In this document: one piece after another, positions 33,479 through 42,782 of the stretch | Position numbering within the stretch: the stretch's first letter is position 1 | Layout: the number at the start of each line of letters is the position of its first letter | From: PFJX01 sp031426735 | Lineage (GTDB): Bacteria > Pseudomonadota > Gammaproteobacteria > Burkholderiales > Thiobacillaceae | Assembly (NCBI GenBank): GCA_031426735.1 | Contig: JASJPK010000010.1 | Span: 1-61,939, forward strand | DNA: 61,939 bases | Direction: 5' to 3' | Program-made: the position numbers and the translations under genes | The notes under the pieces: generated by a model | The model's database searches: none | The model's input: the letters and a program-made list of their open reading frames with translations, nothing else | Told to the model about the DNA's origin: nothing

Positions 33479-34270
33479 TTACCAGTCCTTCTCGGGTTGA
33501 AGCGGTGCTTTGTCGCGGGTCTTGCCGGACAGCATGCCGGACAGGTTTTCCCGGCCGCGTGCTTCGTTCAGCATGCGCTCCGCGTCATGGCGGGAAAGAT
33601 CGCGTCGAGTTTTTCCGGCCACCGCGGAAGGATCGGCACCTGCTGCCTTGTGTGCTGCGTTGGCCGATCCTTCTTTAGCGACTTGGCGGTCGCGCGCCCG
33701 CTCAGCCGTCGACTTCGCTTGCTCGCTCGCGGGTGTTTCCGACGGTGTGGCGTGCGGTTTTTTGTCACGGTTTTGCGCATCGGCCCGTTCCAACATGGCC
33801 AGTCGTGTCCGGGTCAGGCCCAGGTTCGCCCTGGCTTCCGACGTTTCGGGCGCCAGCGTCAAGGTGTTTTCATAGGCCCCGATGGCTTCCTGGAACAGCC
33901 GCTCAGCGCGGGTTCGATCGGCGGCGGCGTGACGTTCGGCTTGGCGATATGCACTATTGCCGAGGTTGTAATGCAGGTTCGGCATCAATTTCGGTCGAGC
34001 TTGAGTCAGCGCATGGGCGAATTGTTTCCGTGCCTCGGCGAACTTGCCGGCGCGATACAAGGCGACCCCGAGGTTATAGGTCAGTGGCGCCGCGTCGCCG
34101 CCGAGCGCGACCGAACGCTGGATGGCGCGCTCCGCGCCAGTGGTGTCGCCGACTTGCAGACGCGCCATGCCCTGGGCGGCGAACAGGTCGGCCAGATCGA
34201 GGCGAAGCGCGGCCAGCACGCCCGCGAGCGCGCAAAGGAAGAGCAGGGTTTCGATCCAGCGCCGGTTCAT
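33479..34270 (-). CDS. batC: BatC-like TPR protein
   Basis: A 263-residue protein with an N-terminal membrane anchor (7-28) and at least two or three tetratricopeptide repeats (about 30-165: LTYNLGVALYRAGKFAEARKQFAHAL, written here only to show spacing, is a typical repeat). The C-terminal 90 residues are highly charged and probably disordered, as in BatC/BatE-like proteins. It would be a scaffold for the VWA partners. It overlaps batB by ATGA. Confidence 0.82.
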   Translation of the reverse strand: MNRRWIETLLFLCALAGVLAALRLDLADLFAAQGMARLQVGDTTGAERAIQRSVALGGDAAPLTYNLGVALYRAGKFAEARKQFAHALTQARPKLMPNLHYNLGNSAYRQAERHAAADRTRAERLFQEAIGAYENTLTLAPETSEARANLGLTRTRLAMLERADAQNRDKKPHATPSETPASEQAKSTAERARDRQVAKEGSANAAHKAAGADPSAVAGKTRRDLSRHDAERMLNEARGRENLSGMLSGKTRDKAPLQPEKDW

Positions 34271-35244
34271 GCTTTGTTGCGCCGGTTGAGCAAGGGTTCG
34301 GCCAGCAGCAACAGCAAGGCGAGCGTCAGCGGAATCTGGTAACGCTCGGCCGGAAGCGGTCTGGTCGTGCTGGACTCATGCTTTTCCCAGGTGGCCGCAT
34401 GGGTCGCATACAGTGTTTCCAGCGCGTGTGGGTCCGCGCTCAGCAAGCGAGCCTCCGGCGCGATGGCGTTGAGTGGCGCCGTTTGCAGGCGGCTGGTGAC
34501 GATCTGACCAGCGCGATTTTTCAGGAATGCGCCCCCGGGCAGTGGAATCAGCCCGCCCATCAACGTGCCGGCCGCGACGCTGTGGATGGATACCCCGGCG
34601 GCGCGCAAGGACTGCGACGCTTGCGTCAATTCCTGCGCGCTATTTTCATCGCCATGATCCTCGCCATCGCTGATCACGATCAGCACCTTGCCCTGCGTCT
34701 GGCCCTGCACCTGGCTAGTGCCAAATGCACGCTTGGCCTCGTTCAACGCGCCGGCAAGCACACTGCCGCCGAGGGGTATCGAATCCGGCCCGACTTCAGC
34801 GAGCGCGCCGGTATAGGTTGCGTAGTCGCTGGTCAACGGACACACCAGGAAGGCACTGCCGGCGAAGGCGATCAGGCCGATCCGCTCGCCGCGCAAATGC
34901 GGGATCAGTCCGGCGATGGCGCGCCTGGCGTTGTCCAGACGGTTCGGCGCCAGGTCATCCGCCAACATGCTGCGGGAAACGTCCAGCGCGATGATCAGGT
35001 CACGCCCCATGGTTTGCCGCGCCATGGCCACCTGGCCCCATTGCGGCCGGCACAAGGCGGCGACGAGAAGCAGGAAAACCATGACTGGGAGCCAGACGCG
35101 CCACGCGCTGCCGCCGGGCACTTCGCCGACAGCGCTCAGTTGGCGCCATGCCGCCTGCCGTTGCGAGCGCGCCCGGCGCATCAGCAGTAAGGCGGGCAAT
35201 GCGAGCAGAAGCAGCCAGGCGTAGGCGGGAGCGGCCCAGGTCAT
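34267..35244 (-). CDS. batB: BatB-like VWA-domain membrane protein
   Basis: A 325-residue membrane protein: two N-terminal helices (about 5-22 and 50-66), a von Willebrand factor A domain with a complete MIDAS start D88-V-S90-R-S92, a Thr (LTSD) and Asp (ISDGED) further on, and one C-terminal helix. It is a typical BatB partner of MoxR-type ATPases. It is one base after batA and overlaps batC. The metal-site residues suggest ligand binding, but no ligand is known. Confidence 0.87.
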   Translation of the reverse strand: MTWAAPAYAWLLLLALPALLLMRRARSQRQAAWRQLSAVGEVPGGSAWRVWLPVMVFLLLVAALCRPQWGQVAMARQTMGRDLIIALDVSRSMLADDLAPNRLDNARRAIAGLIPHLRGERIGLIAFAGSAFLVCPLTSDYATYTGALAEVGPDSIPLGGSVLAGALNEAKRAFGTSQVQGQTQGKVLIVISDGEDHGDENSAQELTQASQSLRAAGVSIHSVAAGTLMGGLIPLPGGAFLKNRAGQIVTSRLQTAPLNAIAPEARLLSADPHALETLYATHAATWEKHESSTTRPLPAERYQIPLTLALLLLLAEPLLNRRNKA

Positions 35245-35245
35245 G

Positions 35246-36295
35246 TCAGGGCATTTGGCGCAATACGGTCGCGCGCAAGATCAGTTCGAGGAAACCCAGC
35301 GCGAGCACGGCCAGCAGCAGTTCCGGAAAGCGTTCGCGATAGGCGAAGAACACCTTGGTTTCCAGAGGGCGTTTTTCCAGGCGATCGATCTCCCGGAATA
35401 CCTGGGTCAGGATGCCAGGATCGTCGGCACGGAAGTAGCGGCCTCCGGTGGTCGTCGCAATCTCGCGCAAGGTGGACTCGTCGAGATCGGCCTCGATCTT
35501 GCGCAGCAAGGTGCCGCCGAGGGGATCCTCGATCGGGATGACGGCCTGCCCGCGAGAGCCGATGCCGATGGTATGCACCCTGACGCCGACTGCCTTGGCC
35601 GCTGCCGCCGCCAGCCCCGGCTCGACTTTGCCGGCATTGCTGCGGCCATCGGTAATCAGGATGACGGCCTGGCTTTTTGCGCGGGCCATGTCTTGCTTGG
35701 CAGTGGCGCCCGCGGCTTGGCCGGCCGGCGGCGGCGGCGGACGCAAACGGTTGAGCGCGGCCAGGATGGCGTCGCCGATGGCGGTCCCGTCTTCAACCGC
35801 GCCGATCCGGAGTTGCTCCACGGCGGCACGTAGCCAGTCATGATCGACGGTAAGCGGTGCGGCCGGGTAGGGCCGCGCGGCGAAAGCGATCAGCCCGATC
35901 CGATCGCCCTGTCGGCCGCGCAGAAATTCAGCGAGCACTTTCTTGGCCATGCTCAGCCGGTTTTCGCCGGGTTCTTCCGCCGCCTGGTCTTGCGCCAGCA
36001 TGCTGGTCGACAGATCGAGGGCAACCATCAAGTCGACGCCTTCCCCGCGCACCCGGGTTTCGCGCTCGACACTTTGCGGCCGCGCCAAGGCCATAACGAG
36101 CAGGCTCAGCAGCAAGAAACGCAACAGCGGCAGAGAGTGCGCGCAGCGTGTGCGCCAGGTCTCATGCAGCGCGGCGAGCTGTTCGCCATCGGCTGCCGCC
36201 AGCGCGGGCGCGCGCCGATTGCGCCGAAGTGACAGCCAGGCCCAGGGCAGCAGCAGGAAGAGCAGGAATAGCCACTGCGGATCCTGGAATCTCAT
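35246..36295 (-). CDS. batA: BatA-like VWA-domain membrane protein
   Basis: A 349-residue membrane protein with two N-terminal helices (about 8-23 and 55-71), a VWA domain with MIDAS start D94-L-S96-T-S98, LTVDHD and ITDGRSNAG segments, and a C-terminal helix (about 322-340). Two VWA proteins in tandem, BatA and BatB, is the standard layout of this operon type. The ATG at 36295 overlaps the stop of the DUF4381-like gene; the frame is open further upstream but only over other genes. Confidence 0.87.
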   Translation of the reverse strand: MRFQDPQWLFLLFLLLPWAWLSLRRNRRAPALAAADGEQLAALHETWRTRCAHSLPLLRFLLLSLLVMALARPQSVERETRVRGEGVDLMVALDLSTSMLAQDQAAEEPGENRLSMAKKVLAEFLRGRQGDRIGLIAFAARPYPAAPLTVDHDWLRAAVEQLRIGAVEDGTAIGDAILAALNRLRPPPPPAGQAAGATAKQDMARAKSQAVILITDGRSNAGKVEPGLAAAAAKAVGVRVHTIGIGSRGQAVIPIEDPLGGTLLRKIEADLDESTLREIATTTGGRYFRADDPGILTQVFREIDRLEKRPLETKVFFAYRERFPELLLAVLALGFLELILRATVLRQMP

Positions 36296-36888
36296 GCCGG
36301 TTGTCTCGGCGGCATGCGGTCGAACACGGTCCGCACCGTATCCAGGGCGGCTGCGACATCGGCATCGCTCGGGCGATAGGTGGAGAACTTGACGCGGTCG
36401 CTCAAGGCCAGAAAGCGCTCCAGCATTGCGCGCGTTTCTGCGTCCAGCCGCACGGATTGATCCACGCGACCGCTCAACTCGTGCGAGGTCGACTGTCGCG
36501 CCGGAATGTCCGCGCGAATTTCGATCTCGTTGCGCAGCAGTGCATCCAGACGGGCAATGGCTGCATCGCCGGCGCAGCGTCCTTGCCGGAAATCCTCGCT
36601 CAGGCGCGCCAGCAAATCGGCCGTGTCCGGTCCATGCTTGACGGCTTCCGGCATGTCGGACACGCCTGGCCGGCGTGCTCTGCGCCGGAGATAAGACAGC
36701 CCAAGCAGCATCCCAGCCAGCAACAGCGTCATGCCGCCGGTCATCGCAAAAGGCGGCAAAAACTGCATTTGCACCGGGCCACGAATGTCGCGGATGTCGC
36801 GCTGGCCTGGATCGGCTGCCGCTGCTGGAATCGCCAAGGCCTGCAATGTCAGCAGAGCGCACGCGAGCAGCAGACCTGGCCTGACCAT
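36292..36888 (-). CDS. DUF4381-like membrane protein of the MoxR operon
   Basis: A 198-residue protein with a signal peptide or first helix (about 1-24), a second membrane helix near 50-68 followed by LRRRARR, and a cytoplasmic helical domain. This topology and its place between DUF58 and the first VWA gene match DUF4381-type proteins of MoxR operons, with a longer N-terminus. Start ATG 36888 lies just after the DUF58 gene (stop at 36891). A direct sequence motif for the family was not identified, so the assignment is mainly from order and topology. Confidence 0.7.
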   Translation of the reverse strand: MVRPGLLLACALLTLQALAIPAAAADPGQRDIRDIRGPVQMQFLPPFAMTGGMTLLLAGMLLGLSYLRRRARRPGVSDMPEAVKHGPDTADLLARLSEDFRQGRCAGDAAIARLDALLRNEIEIRADIPARQSTSHELSGRVDQSVRLDAETRAMLERFLALSDRVKFSTYRPSDADVAAALDTVRTVFDRMPPRQPA

Positions 36889-36890
36889 CT

Positions 36891-37796
36891 TCAACGACTC
36901 AGCCGCTGCTGGCGGTTGAGGAAAAAATGCATGAGGGTGCGCGCCGGCGATTGATTCGTGGCGATCTCGACATGCTCGACGCCCGCTGCGGCGAGGCTTG
37001 CGCGCAGCGTGGTGCGGCGCGATTCGGCATGGGCGCGATAGGCCTGCCGCACTGAGGCGCTGCCGGTATCGACCAGCCGACGGAAGCCGGTCTCCGGGTC
37101 CGCCATGCGGGTCAGCCCGACATCGGGCAGTTCGAGATCGTTCGGGTCGCTGAGCGACACCGCAACCACGTCGTTTCGTCGCGCGGCGGCGGTCAGCGCC
37201 AGCTGAAACCCGGCAGCGAGAAAGTCGGAGACCAGAAACAGAATGGCGCCGCGCCGCTGCACCCGCCCCAGAAAGTCCAGGGCGCCGGCCAGGTCGGTGG
37301 CGCGCGCGGCGGGCGCGGGTTTCAGCATCTCGGCGACCAGGCGGCGGGCATGCCGCGTGCCCTTGGCGGGCGGGATGTATTGCTCGATCCGGTCGCTGAA
37401 CGTGAGCAGGCCGATGCGGTCGTGACTGCGCGCCGCCGCGAAGGCGAGCAGGGCGCACACTTCGGCGGCCAGCTTGCCCTTGCTGCCGCGCGGCGAGGCA
37501 CAATCCAGCGAGGCGGAGCGATCGAGGACGAGCATCACGGTCATTTCCCGTTCCTCGATGAACAGTTTCACGAACGGCCGGCCGCTGCGCGCCGTCACAT
37601 TCCAGTCGATGCTGCGGATGTCGTCGCCCGGCTGGTATTCCCGCACTTCCTCGAATTCGATGCCGCGACCGCGAAACACGCTGCGATATTCGCCGGCGAA
37701 CAGACTGGTCACCAGGCGGGACGAGAGAATCTGCAACCGCCGCACTTCCGCGGCCGGCCACGACAACGCCTCGGAAGATCGCGGGGAAGGGGTCAC
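36891..37796 (-). CDS. DUF58 domain protein
   Basis: A 301-residue cytoplasmic protein with the DUF58 hallmark near 55-80 (GRGIEFEEVREYQPGDDIRSIDW, abridged), then a VWA-like fold with ERDMTVMLVLDRSASLDC-type motif, Asp and Ser residues placed as in MIDAS sites. DUF58 proteins accompany MoxR ATPases as probable co-chaperones. The start is GTG, overlapping the moxR stop (GTGA), so translation is coupled. Length is normal. Confidence 0.9.
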   Translation of the reverse strand: MTPSPRSSEALSWPAAEVRRLQILSSRLVTSLFAGEYRSVFRGRGIEFEEVREYQPGDDIRSIDWNVTARSGRPFVKLFIEEREMTVMLVLDRSASLDCASPRGSKGKLAAEVCALLAFAAARSHDRIGLLTFSDRIEQYIPPAKGTRHARRLVAEMLKPAPAARATDLAGALDFLGRVQRRGAILFLVSDFLAAGFQLALTAAARRNDVVAVSLSDPNDLELPDVGLTRMADPETGFRRLVDTGSASVRQAYRAHAESRRTTLRASLAAAGVEHVEIATNQSPARTLMHFFLNRQQRLSR

Positions 37797-38785
37797 GGCA
37801 CCGGCGTCTCGGCGAGTAGCCGCGCGATGATCGTCTCGACCGTCACCCCCTCGGCATCGGCTTCGTAGCTGGGAATGATGCGGTGGCGCAGCACTTCCGG
37901 CGCAATGTCCTTCACGTCCTGCGGCACCACGTAGCCGCGACCGCGCAGGAACGCCATGGCGCGCGCGGCGAGGACCAGATTGATGCTGGCGCGCGGCGAG
38001 GCGCCGTAGGCGATATGGCGTTCCAGCCCGGCGAAGCCGCTACGCGCCGGCTCGCGCGTGGCGAACACGAGATCAATGATGTACTGCTCGATTTTTTCAT
38101 CCAGGTAGAGGGCGTCGATCAAGGCCCGCATCCTGACGATATCGTCGGGATGGATCAGCGGGGCGAGCGAGTCCGACCGGTCGGTGCGCGCGGCGCGCCG
38201 CATGATTTCGCGTTCTTCCTCGCGCGAAGGATAGGAGATGGCGATTTTCAGCATGAAGCGGTCCATCTGCGCTTCCGGCAAAGGGTAAGTGCCTTCCTGC
38301 TCGATTGGATTCTGCGTCGCCAGGACCAGGAACATCGTTTCCAGCGGAAAGGACGTCTCGCCGATGGTGACCTGGCGTTCCTCCATCGCCTCCAGCAGCG
38401 CGCTGTGCACCTTGGCCGGCGCCCGGTTGATCTCGTCGGCCAGCACGATATTGGCGAAGATCGGTCCCTTGCGGGTCGTGAACTCGGCCTGCGCGGGGTT
38501 ATAGATCAGCGTGCCGATCAGGTCAGCCGGCAGCAGGTCCGGCGTGAACTGGATGCGCTGGAAGCGGGCGTCAATCAGTTTCGCCAGGCTTTTGACCACC
38601 TTGGTCTTGGCCAGCCCGGGCACGCCCTCGATCAGCACATGGCCGTTGCACAACATGGCGACCAGGATGCGCTCGACGAGAAAGCGCTGGCCGACGATGA
38701 CCGTTTCCATGGCGGCCGCGATCTGGCGTACCAGCGCGCCTTCCTGCTGCACCGCGCGGGTCATCTGTTCGATATCGACTGTCAT
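37793..38785 (-). CDS. MoxR-family AAA+ ATPase
   Basis: A 330-residue cytoplasmic AAA+ ATPase. Walker A is GVPGLAKT at 54-61, Walker B LADEIN at about 115-120, with an ATQNPIEQEGTYPLPEAQMDRF-type sensor region (abridged) and a lid domain to the end. MoxR ATPases are thought to act as chaperones that insert metals or assemble envelope complexes with VWA partners, as coded downstream here. It starts 31 bases after the UbiA gene (eboC) on the same strand, so readthrough from the ebo part is possible. Confidence 0.93.
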   Translation of the reverse strand: MTVDIEQMTRAVQQEGALVRQIAAAMETVIVGQRFLVERILVAMLCNGHVLIEGVPGLAKTKVVKSLAKLIDARFQRIQFTPDLLPADLIGTLIYNPAQAEFTTRKGPIFANIVLADEINRAPAKVHSALLEAMEERQVTIGETSFPLETMFLVLATQNPIEQEGTYPLPEAQMDRFMLKIAISYPSREEEREIMRRAARTDRSDSLAPLIHPDDIVRMRALIDALYLDEKIEQYIIDLVFATREPARSGFAGLERHIAYGASPRASINLVLAARAMAFLRGRGYVVPQDVKDIAPEVLRHRIIPSYEADAEGVTVETIIARLLAETPVP

Positions 38786-38815
38786 TTTTAGCCTTTAGTC
38801 CAAGTAGGTCCGGGA

Positions 38816-39523
38816 TCAATCGCCGCGAATGTAGCGCTGTCCCGCCCATGTCAGCAGCGCGCCGACGACGCCGGCGATTAACCAGGGCACGGCGAAGAGG
38901 AGCGCGAGAACGATCCCGTCGAGCAACGCGATACCGGCCAGCATGGCGGGTACCGCCGGGAATGGATAGGGCGTGTCACGCTGGTTTTCCCGGCGTGCGA
39001 CCAGACTGATGGAAATGACATAGACGAACTGGATGCCGCCGGCGATCAGCACCGGGACGGGCACCGCGTCGGTCAGCGCCAGCGCGGCGACGACGAAGAC
39101 CAGGAAACGGCAGGCGGCCATCAGCAGGACGCTGAACGGGTTGTTCTTGTGACGATAGTCGTACGCGACGATGGCGAGCAGCAGCAGCACGCCCGCCGCC
39201 AGACCGCTGGTGTAGGGCGCGGCGGCGAGCAGCAGGAAACCGCAGGCGAACAACGCCAGCGTGAGAATTGTGGCCGTCCGCGCGCTGACCCGGCCGGATG
39301 GAATCGGCCGCGACGGACGCTGAATGCGGTCATGCTCGACATCGCACACATCGTTCAAGCTCATGCCGGCGACATAAAAGAACGACAGGGCCAGCGCCAG
39401 CAGCAGAAATGGCGCCGGCATGAACTCACCGCTCGCCAGCAGAGTCGCCGCGAGAACATTGGTCCATACCGTGGGCAGGTTGCTGACCCGGCAGAGATCG
39501 AGATAGGCCTTGATGGGGGGCAT
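38816..39523 (-). CDS. eboC: EboC-like UbiA-family prenyltransferase
   Basis: A 235-residue integral membrane prenyltransferase with seven to eight hydrophobic helices. The first Asp-rich motif NDVCDVEHD is at 57-65, the family's site for the prenyl diphosphate magnesium ions; a second YD-type motif is present (AYDYRHKNN). It lacks signs of a UbiA paralogue for quinones and fits the EboC place of the cluster. Start ATG 39523 is chosen, four bases after the eboF stop. The acceptor substrate is unknown. Confidence 0.87.
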   Translation of the reverse strand: MPPIKAYLDLCRVSNLPTVWTNVLAATLLASGEFMPAPFLLLALALSFFYVAGMSLNDVCDVEHDRIQRPSRPIPSGRVSARTATILTLALFACGFLLLAAAPYTSGLAAGVLLLLAIVAYDYRHKNNPFSVLLMAACRFLVFVVAALALTDAVPVPVLIAGGIQFVYVISISLVARRENQRDTPYPFPAVPAMLAGIALLDGIVLALLFAVPWLIAGVVGALLTWAGQRYIRGD

Positions 39524-39527
39524 GGAT

Positions 39528-40898
39528 TCAATCGGTGAAGACGTGGTCCAGCAGCAGCCCGAACACATCGGTGGCGTCGATCGCGTTGTTGTCCAGGAGT
39601 TTTGGGACACTGGTCATGAACAGCGGGCCCGCGTCGGGGCTATCTGTCACGCGGCCATGCGAACCCTTGACCAGGCTGGCGTCGAGCGGGATGACTTCCA
39701 TCATGTAACGGAAGCCGAGCAGTTTGCGGGCCAGGATGCCGGCGATTTTCAGCTTGGGCAGCGCGATGGCGGGGTCGATAAACAGTTCGCACGGGTCGTA
39801 GCCCGGTTTCGCGTGAATGTTCACGGTGCGCGCGTAATCGGGCGCGCGGTCGTCGTCCAGCCACCAGTAGTAAGTGAACCAGCTATCGGCCGATGCAATC
39901 AGGACCAGTTCACCGGAGCGTGCGTGATCCAGCCCGTATTCGCGTTTGCCGTCGTCGTCGAGCACCCGCTCCACGCCGGGTACACGCGCGAACAACTCGC
40001 GCAGCATGGGCAGATCGCGCCGGTCGCGCACATAGATGTGGCTGACCTGATGATCCGAGACAGCGAACGCCCGGCTGCTGCCCGGGTCCAGATATTCGCG
40101 GCCGAGGTCGACCTTGAGCGAGAGCATGCCCGCCTCGCGCAGGATGCGGTTGGGATGAATCGGCCGGCTGACCGGCGTGATGCCGTATTCGGAAAGCACC
40201 ACGACGCGGCAATCGCGCGCCTGGAAATAATCGAGCAGGCGGCCGCACAGCGCGTCGATATCCGCGAGGTCGCGGTCGATATCGCCCTGCGGGCCGACTT
40301 TCTGCAGGCAGTAATCCAGATGCGGCAAATAGACGAGCTGCAAGGTCGGCTGGTAGTCGGCCTCGATCGCCATCGCCGATTTGGCGATCCACTCGCTGGA
40401 GGCGATGGTGGTGGCCGGCCCCCAGAACTGGAACAGGGGAAACTGACCGAATTCGCGGTTGAAGCGATCGCGCAGGTCCATCGGCACGCTGTAGCAGTCG
40501 GGCAGTTTGCGTCCGTCCGCGCAATAAAGCGGGCGCGGCGTCAGGCTGTAATCTGCCGTGGTGTTCATGGCATACCACCAGAAGGTGTTGGCCACGGTGA
40601 AGGCGGGGTCGCGTCGGCGCGCCACATCCCAGATCCGCTCGCCTTCGACCAGACCGTTCGATTGGCGCCAGAACAGCACTTCACCGAGTTCGCGGAAATA
40701 CCAGCCATTGCCGACGATGCCGTGTGACTTCGGCAACTGGCCGGTCAGGTAGGTGGTCTGCGCGGAACAGGTCAGCGCCGGGGTGATCGCGCGCACCGGC
40801 ACCGAGTTGGCCAGCAACGCGTTCAGGCGCGGCGTATGCGGACCGCCGAGCAGGTCGCGGGTCAGACCGACGACATTAAGGACGACCGTGCGATGCAT
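39528..40898 (-). CDS. eboF: EboF-like phosphodiesterase/nucleotide pyrophosphatase (alkaline phosphatase superfamily)
   Basis: A 456-residue cytoplasmic enzyme of the type I phosphodiesterase family. The segment PALTCSAQTTYLTGQLPKSH, about residues 40-59, contains the likely nucleophile Thr43, followed by the usual TG-x-P-x-SHG. Later metal-ligand segments are visible: LPHLDYCLQ with Asp/His, SEYG, and a final His in IHAKPGYD. The family hydrolyses phosphodiester or phosphonate bonds; the substrate here is unknown. It overlaps eboE by 23 bases and lies 4 bases before eboC. Confidence 0.87.
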   Translation of the reverse strand: MHRTVVLNVVGLTRDLLGGPHTPRLNALLANSVPVRAITPALTCSAQTTYLTGQLPKSHGIVGNGWYFRELGEVLFWRQSNGLVEGERIWDVARRRDPAFTVANTFWWYAMNTTADYSLTPRPLYCADGRKLPDCYSVPMDLRDRFNREFGQFPLFQFWGPATTIASSEWIAKSAMAIEADYQPTLQLVYLPHLDYCLQKVGPQGDIDRDLADIDALCGRLLDYFQARDCRVVVLSEYGITPVSRPIHPNRILREAGMLSLKVDLGREYLDPGSSRAFAVSDHQVSHIYVRDRRDLPMLRELFARVPGVERVLDDDGKREYGLDHARSGELVLIASADSWFTYYWWLDDDRAPDYARTVNIHAKPGYDPCELFIDPAIALPKLKIAGILARKLLGFRYMMEVIPLDASLVKGSHGRVTDSPDAGPLFMTSVPKLLDNNAIDATDVFGLLLDHVFTD

Positions 40899-42003
40899 GC
40901 AGCTCAGCCTCCAGCCATTCGATTTCCCGGATGATCGACGCGGTCACCGAGTTACCGCGCAGTTCCGGCGGCAACACATCCCAGGTATAGGTTTCGACTT
41001 CCAGCAGCAGGTCCACCGGCAGCAAGGGCAGGATCGCTTCCAGAAAGAAGCGCGTCGTGTCGTAGTCGCCCGTGCCTTCGGTAAAGATGGGCACATGAAA
41101 ATGGCAGCGCCATTCGTCGCCCGGCTGACCGGGCAGCGTCGCCAGCGCCGGCGACAGGTCGTTATGGCGGCGCACGGTGCCACCCCGGCCGCGCACCGCG
41201 ACCTGATGCAGATAACGCGGTTCGTCGAATTTCTGCAGCCGCGCCAGGTCGGGATCGAACAGACGCAAGGCGGAAGAGACCTGGACCTTGGCGATGCGGA
41301 TGCCGGCCGCAGCCAGACGCGCCAGGGATTCGGCCGGATCCTCGAATTCGACGGCCTGGTGGCAACAGTCGTAACAGAGGCCGAGGAAATCGCGCAGGTC
41401 GGCCGGCAACGCCAGTTCGGCGAAGAAGCGGCAGGCTTCCTCGGTGGTTTCCAGCAGACAGCCCGGCTCCGGTTCCAATGCGAGCACGATCTCGCGGCCA
41501 CGGCTGTCACGCAGATGGCGCAGGTGCGTCAGCACGGCGATCAACTGTTGCCTGATCAACGGCAGGTCGTCCATGCCGACCATGCCTTTGAAACCGATCG
41601 GAACCGTGGAGATCGAACCGGTCATGCCCTCGGGCAGCCAGCCCGCCAGCAGGTCTGCCAGCCTGCGCGTGTACGCCGCGCGTTCAGGGCTGCGCCAGTC
41701 GGGCAGATAGACTTGTTCCTTGACCCGTTCGCCGTGAAACGAACCGAATGGAAATCCATTCAGCGTCGGCACGAAACAATCGTGCTCGCGCAGCCACAGA
41801 CTCATCCGCTCGACCTCGCCGGCGGTCAATTCCTGCGCGGCGCGATGCGACAGGCGCAGCCCGATCGGGAAAGCCCGCCCCGGCGCTACCGCAGCTTTGA
41901 CGGGCGGGATGAACTGCCGCAGCGCGGAGAAGGTTTCTTCCCAGCCATCGCCATGATGGATATTCGTGCAATAAGTGATCAGCCGGCCTGGAATTTGGGG
42001 CAT
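40876..42003 (-). CDS. eboE: EboE-like TIM-barrel protein (xylose isomerase-like)
   Basis: A 375-residue protein with a xylose-isomerase-like TIM barrel: strands and conserved ends can be seen at YCTNIHHGDGW (near 12-21), PTLNGFPFGSFHG (about 80-92), LALEPEPGC and YDCCHQAVEFED (metal-binding candidates), KVQVSSAL and VEVETYTWDVLP. It is the EboE member of the cluster; its reaction is unknown. It overlaps the eboB-like gene by 25 bases and eboF by 23 bases, which implies tight translational coupling. Confidence 0.85.
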   Translation of the reverse strand: MPQIPGRLITYCTNIHHGDGWEETFSALRQFIPPVKAAVAPGRAFPIGLRLSHRAAQELTAGEVERMSLWLREHDCFVPTLNGFPFGSFHGERVKEQVYLPDWRSPERAAYTRRLADLLAGWLPEGMTGSISTVPIGFKGMVGMDDLPLIRQQLIAVLTHLRHLRDSRGREIVLALEPEPGCLLETTEEACRFFAELALPADLRDFLGLCYDCCHQAVEFEDPAESLARLAAAGIRIAKVQVSSALRLFDPDLARLQKFDEPRYLHQVAVRGRGGTVRRHNDLSPALATLPGQPGDEWRCHFHVPIFTEGTGDYDTTRFFLEAILPLLPVDLLLEVETYTWDVLPPELRGNSVTASIIREIEWLEAELHASHGRP

Positions 42004-42782
42004 TGTCCAAGAAAGCGGTTGGGGTTCTGGAAGAAGACCTGGTCGACCGCGTCAGCCGAATGCCCGCGCCGCCGCATTTCGTTGGCGCACTTCAGGATCG
42101 ACAACGGATCGCTCACGCTCCAGTCGGCGGAGGAATTGATGCAGAGGCGCTCGCTGCCGAAAATTTCCACCGCGTCGATCGCGCGCTCCGGGCTGCCCTT
42201 GGAGTTCGGGTAGAGCGTCAGGCCGAACCAGAAGCCGTTGTCCTTGATCTCGCCGATGGTGTGTTCCTCGGCATGGTCGATCAGAACGCGCGAAGGATCG
42301 ATGCGCGGTTCCGAGCGGATCATGTCCATGATGATGCGCGTGCCTTTCAGCTTGTCTTCCAGGTGCGGCGTATGGATCAGGATCAGTTCGTCGCGCGCGA
42401 CCGCGATTTCCAGATGCTTTTCCAGCACCTTGATTTCATTGCGGCTGTTCTTGTTCAGGCCGATCTCTCCGATGCCCAGCACGTTCGGTCGATCCAGATA
42501 CTCGGGCAGGAAGGCGAGCACTTCATCCGCCAGCGCAAGATCCTCGGACTCCTTGGAGTTGAGGCCGAGCCAGCAATAGTGCTTGACGCCGAAACGCGCG
42601 GCACGCGCCGGTTCGACTACGGTCAATTGCTGAAAATAATCGCGGAAGGCATTCGCCGAACTGCGGTCGAACCCTGCCCAGAATGCCGGTTCGGCGACGG
42701 TATGTATGCCGCTGATGGTCATTTTCAGGTAGTCGTCGGTGGTCCGCGACACCATGTGGATGTGGGGATCAATTGCCCGCAT
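41979..42782 (-). CDS. eboB: EboB-like TatD-family metal-dependent hydrolase, copy 2
   Basis: A 267-residue paralogue of the gene at 22388-23314. The N-terminus is nearly the same (DPHIHMVSRTTDDY against DPHAHMISRTTDDY), and HxH, GEIG, HTPH, DHAEE and SADW metal-ligand segments are all present. It is about 40 residues shorter, mainly at the C-terminus. Two copies of this enzyme in one split cluster is unusual. It overlaps the upstream 103-residue gene by 14 bases and eboE by 25 bases. Confidence 0.86.
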   Translation of the reverse strand: MRAIDPHIHMVSRTTDDYLKMTISGIHTVAEPAFWAGFDRSSANAFRDYFQQLTVVEPARAARFGVKHYCWLGLNSKESEDLALADEVLAFLPEYLDRPNVLGIGEIGLNKNSRNEIKVLEKHLEIAVARDELILIHTPHLEDKLKGTRIIMDMIRSEPRIDPSRVLIDHAEEHTIGEIKDNGFWFGLTLYPNSKGSPERAIDAVEIFGSERLCINSSADWSVSDPLSILKCANEMRRRGHSADAVDQVFFQNPNRFLGQCPKFQAG

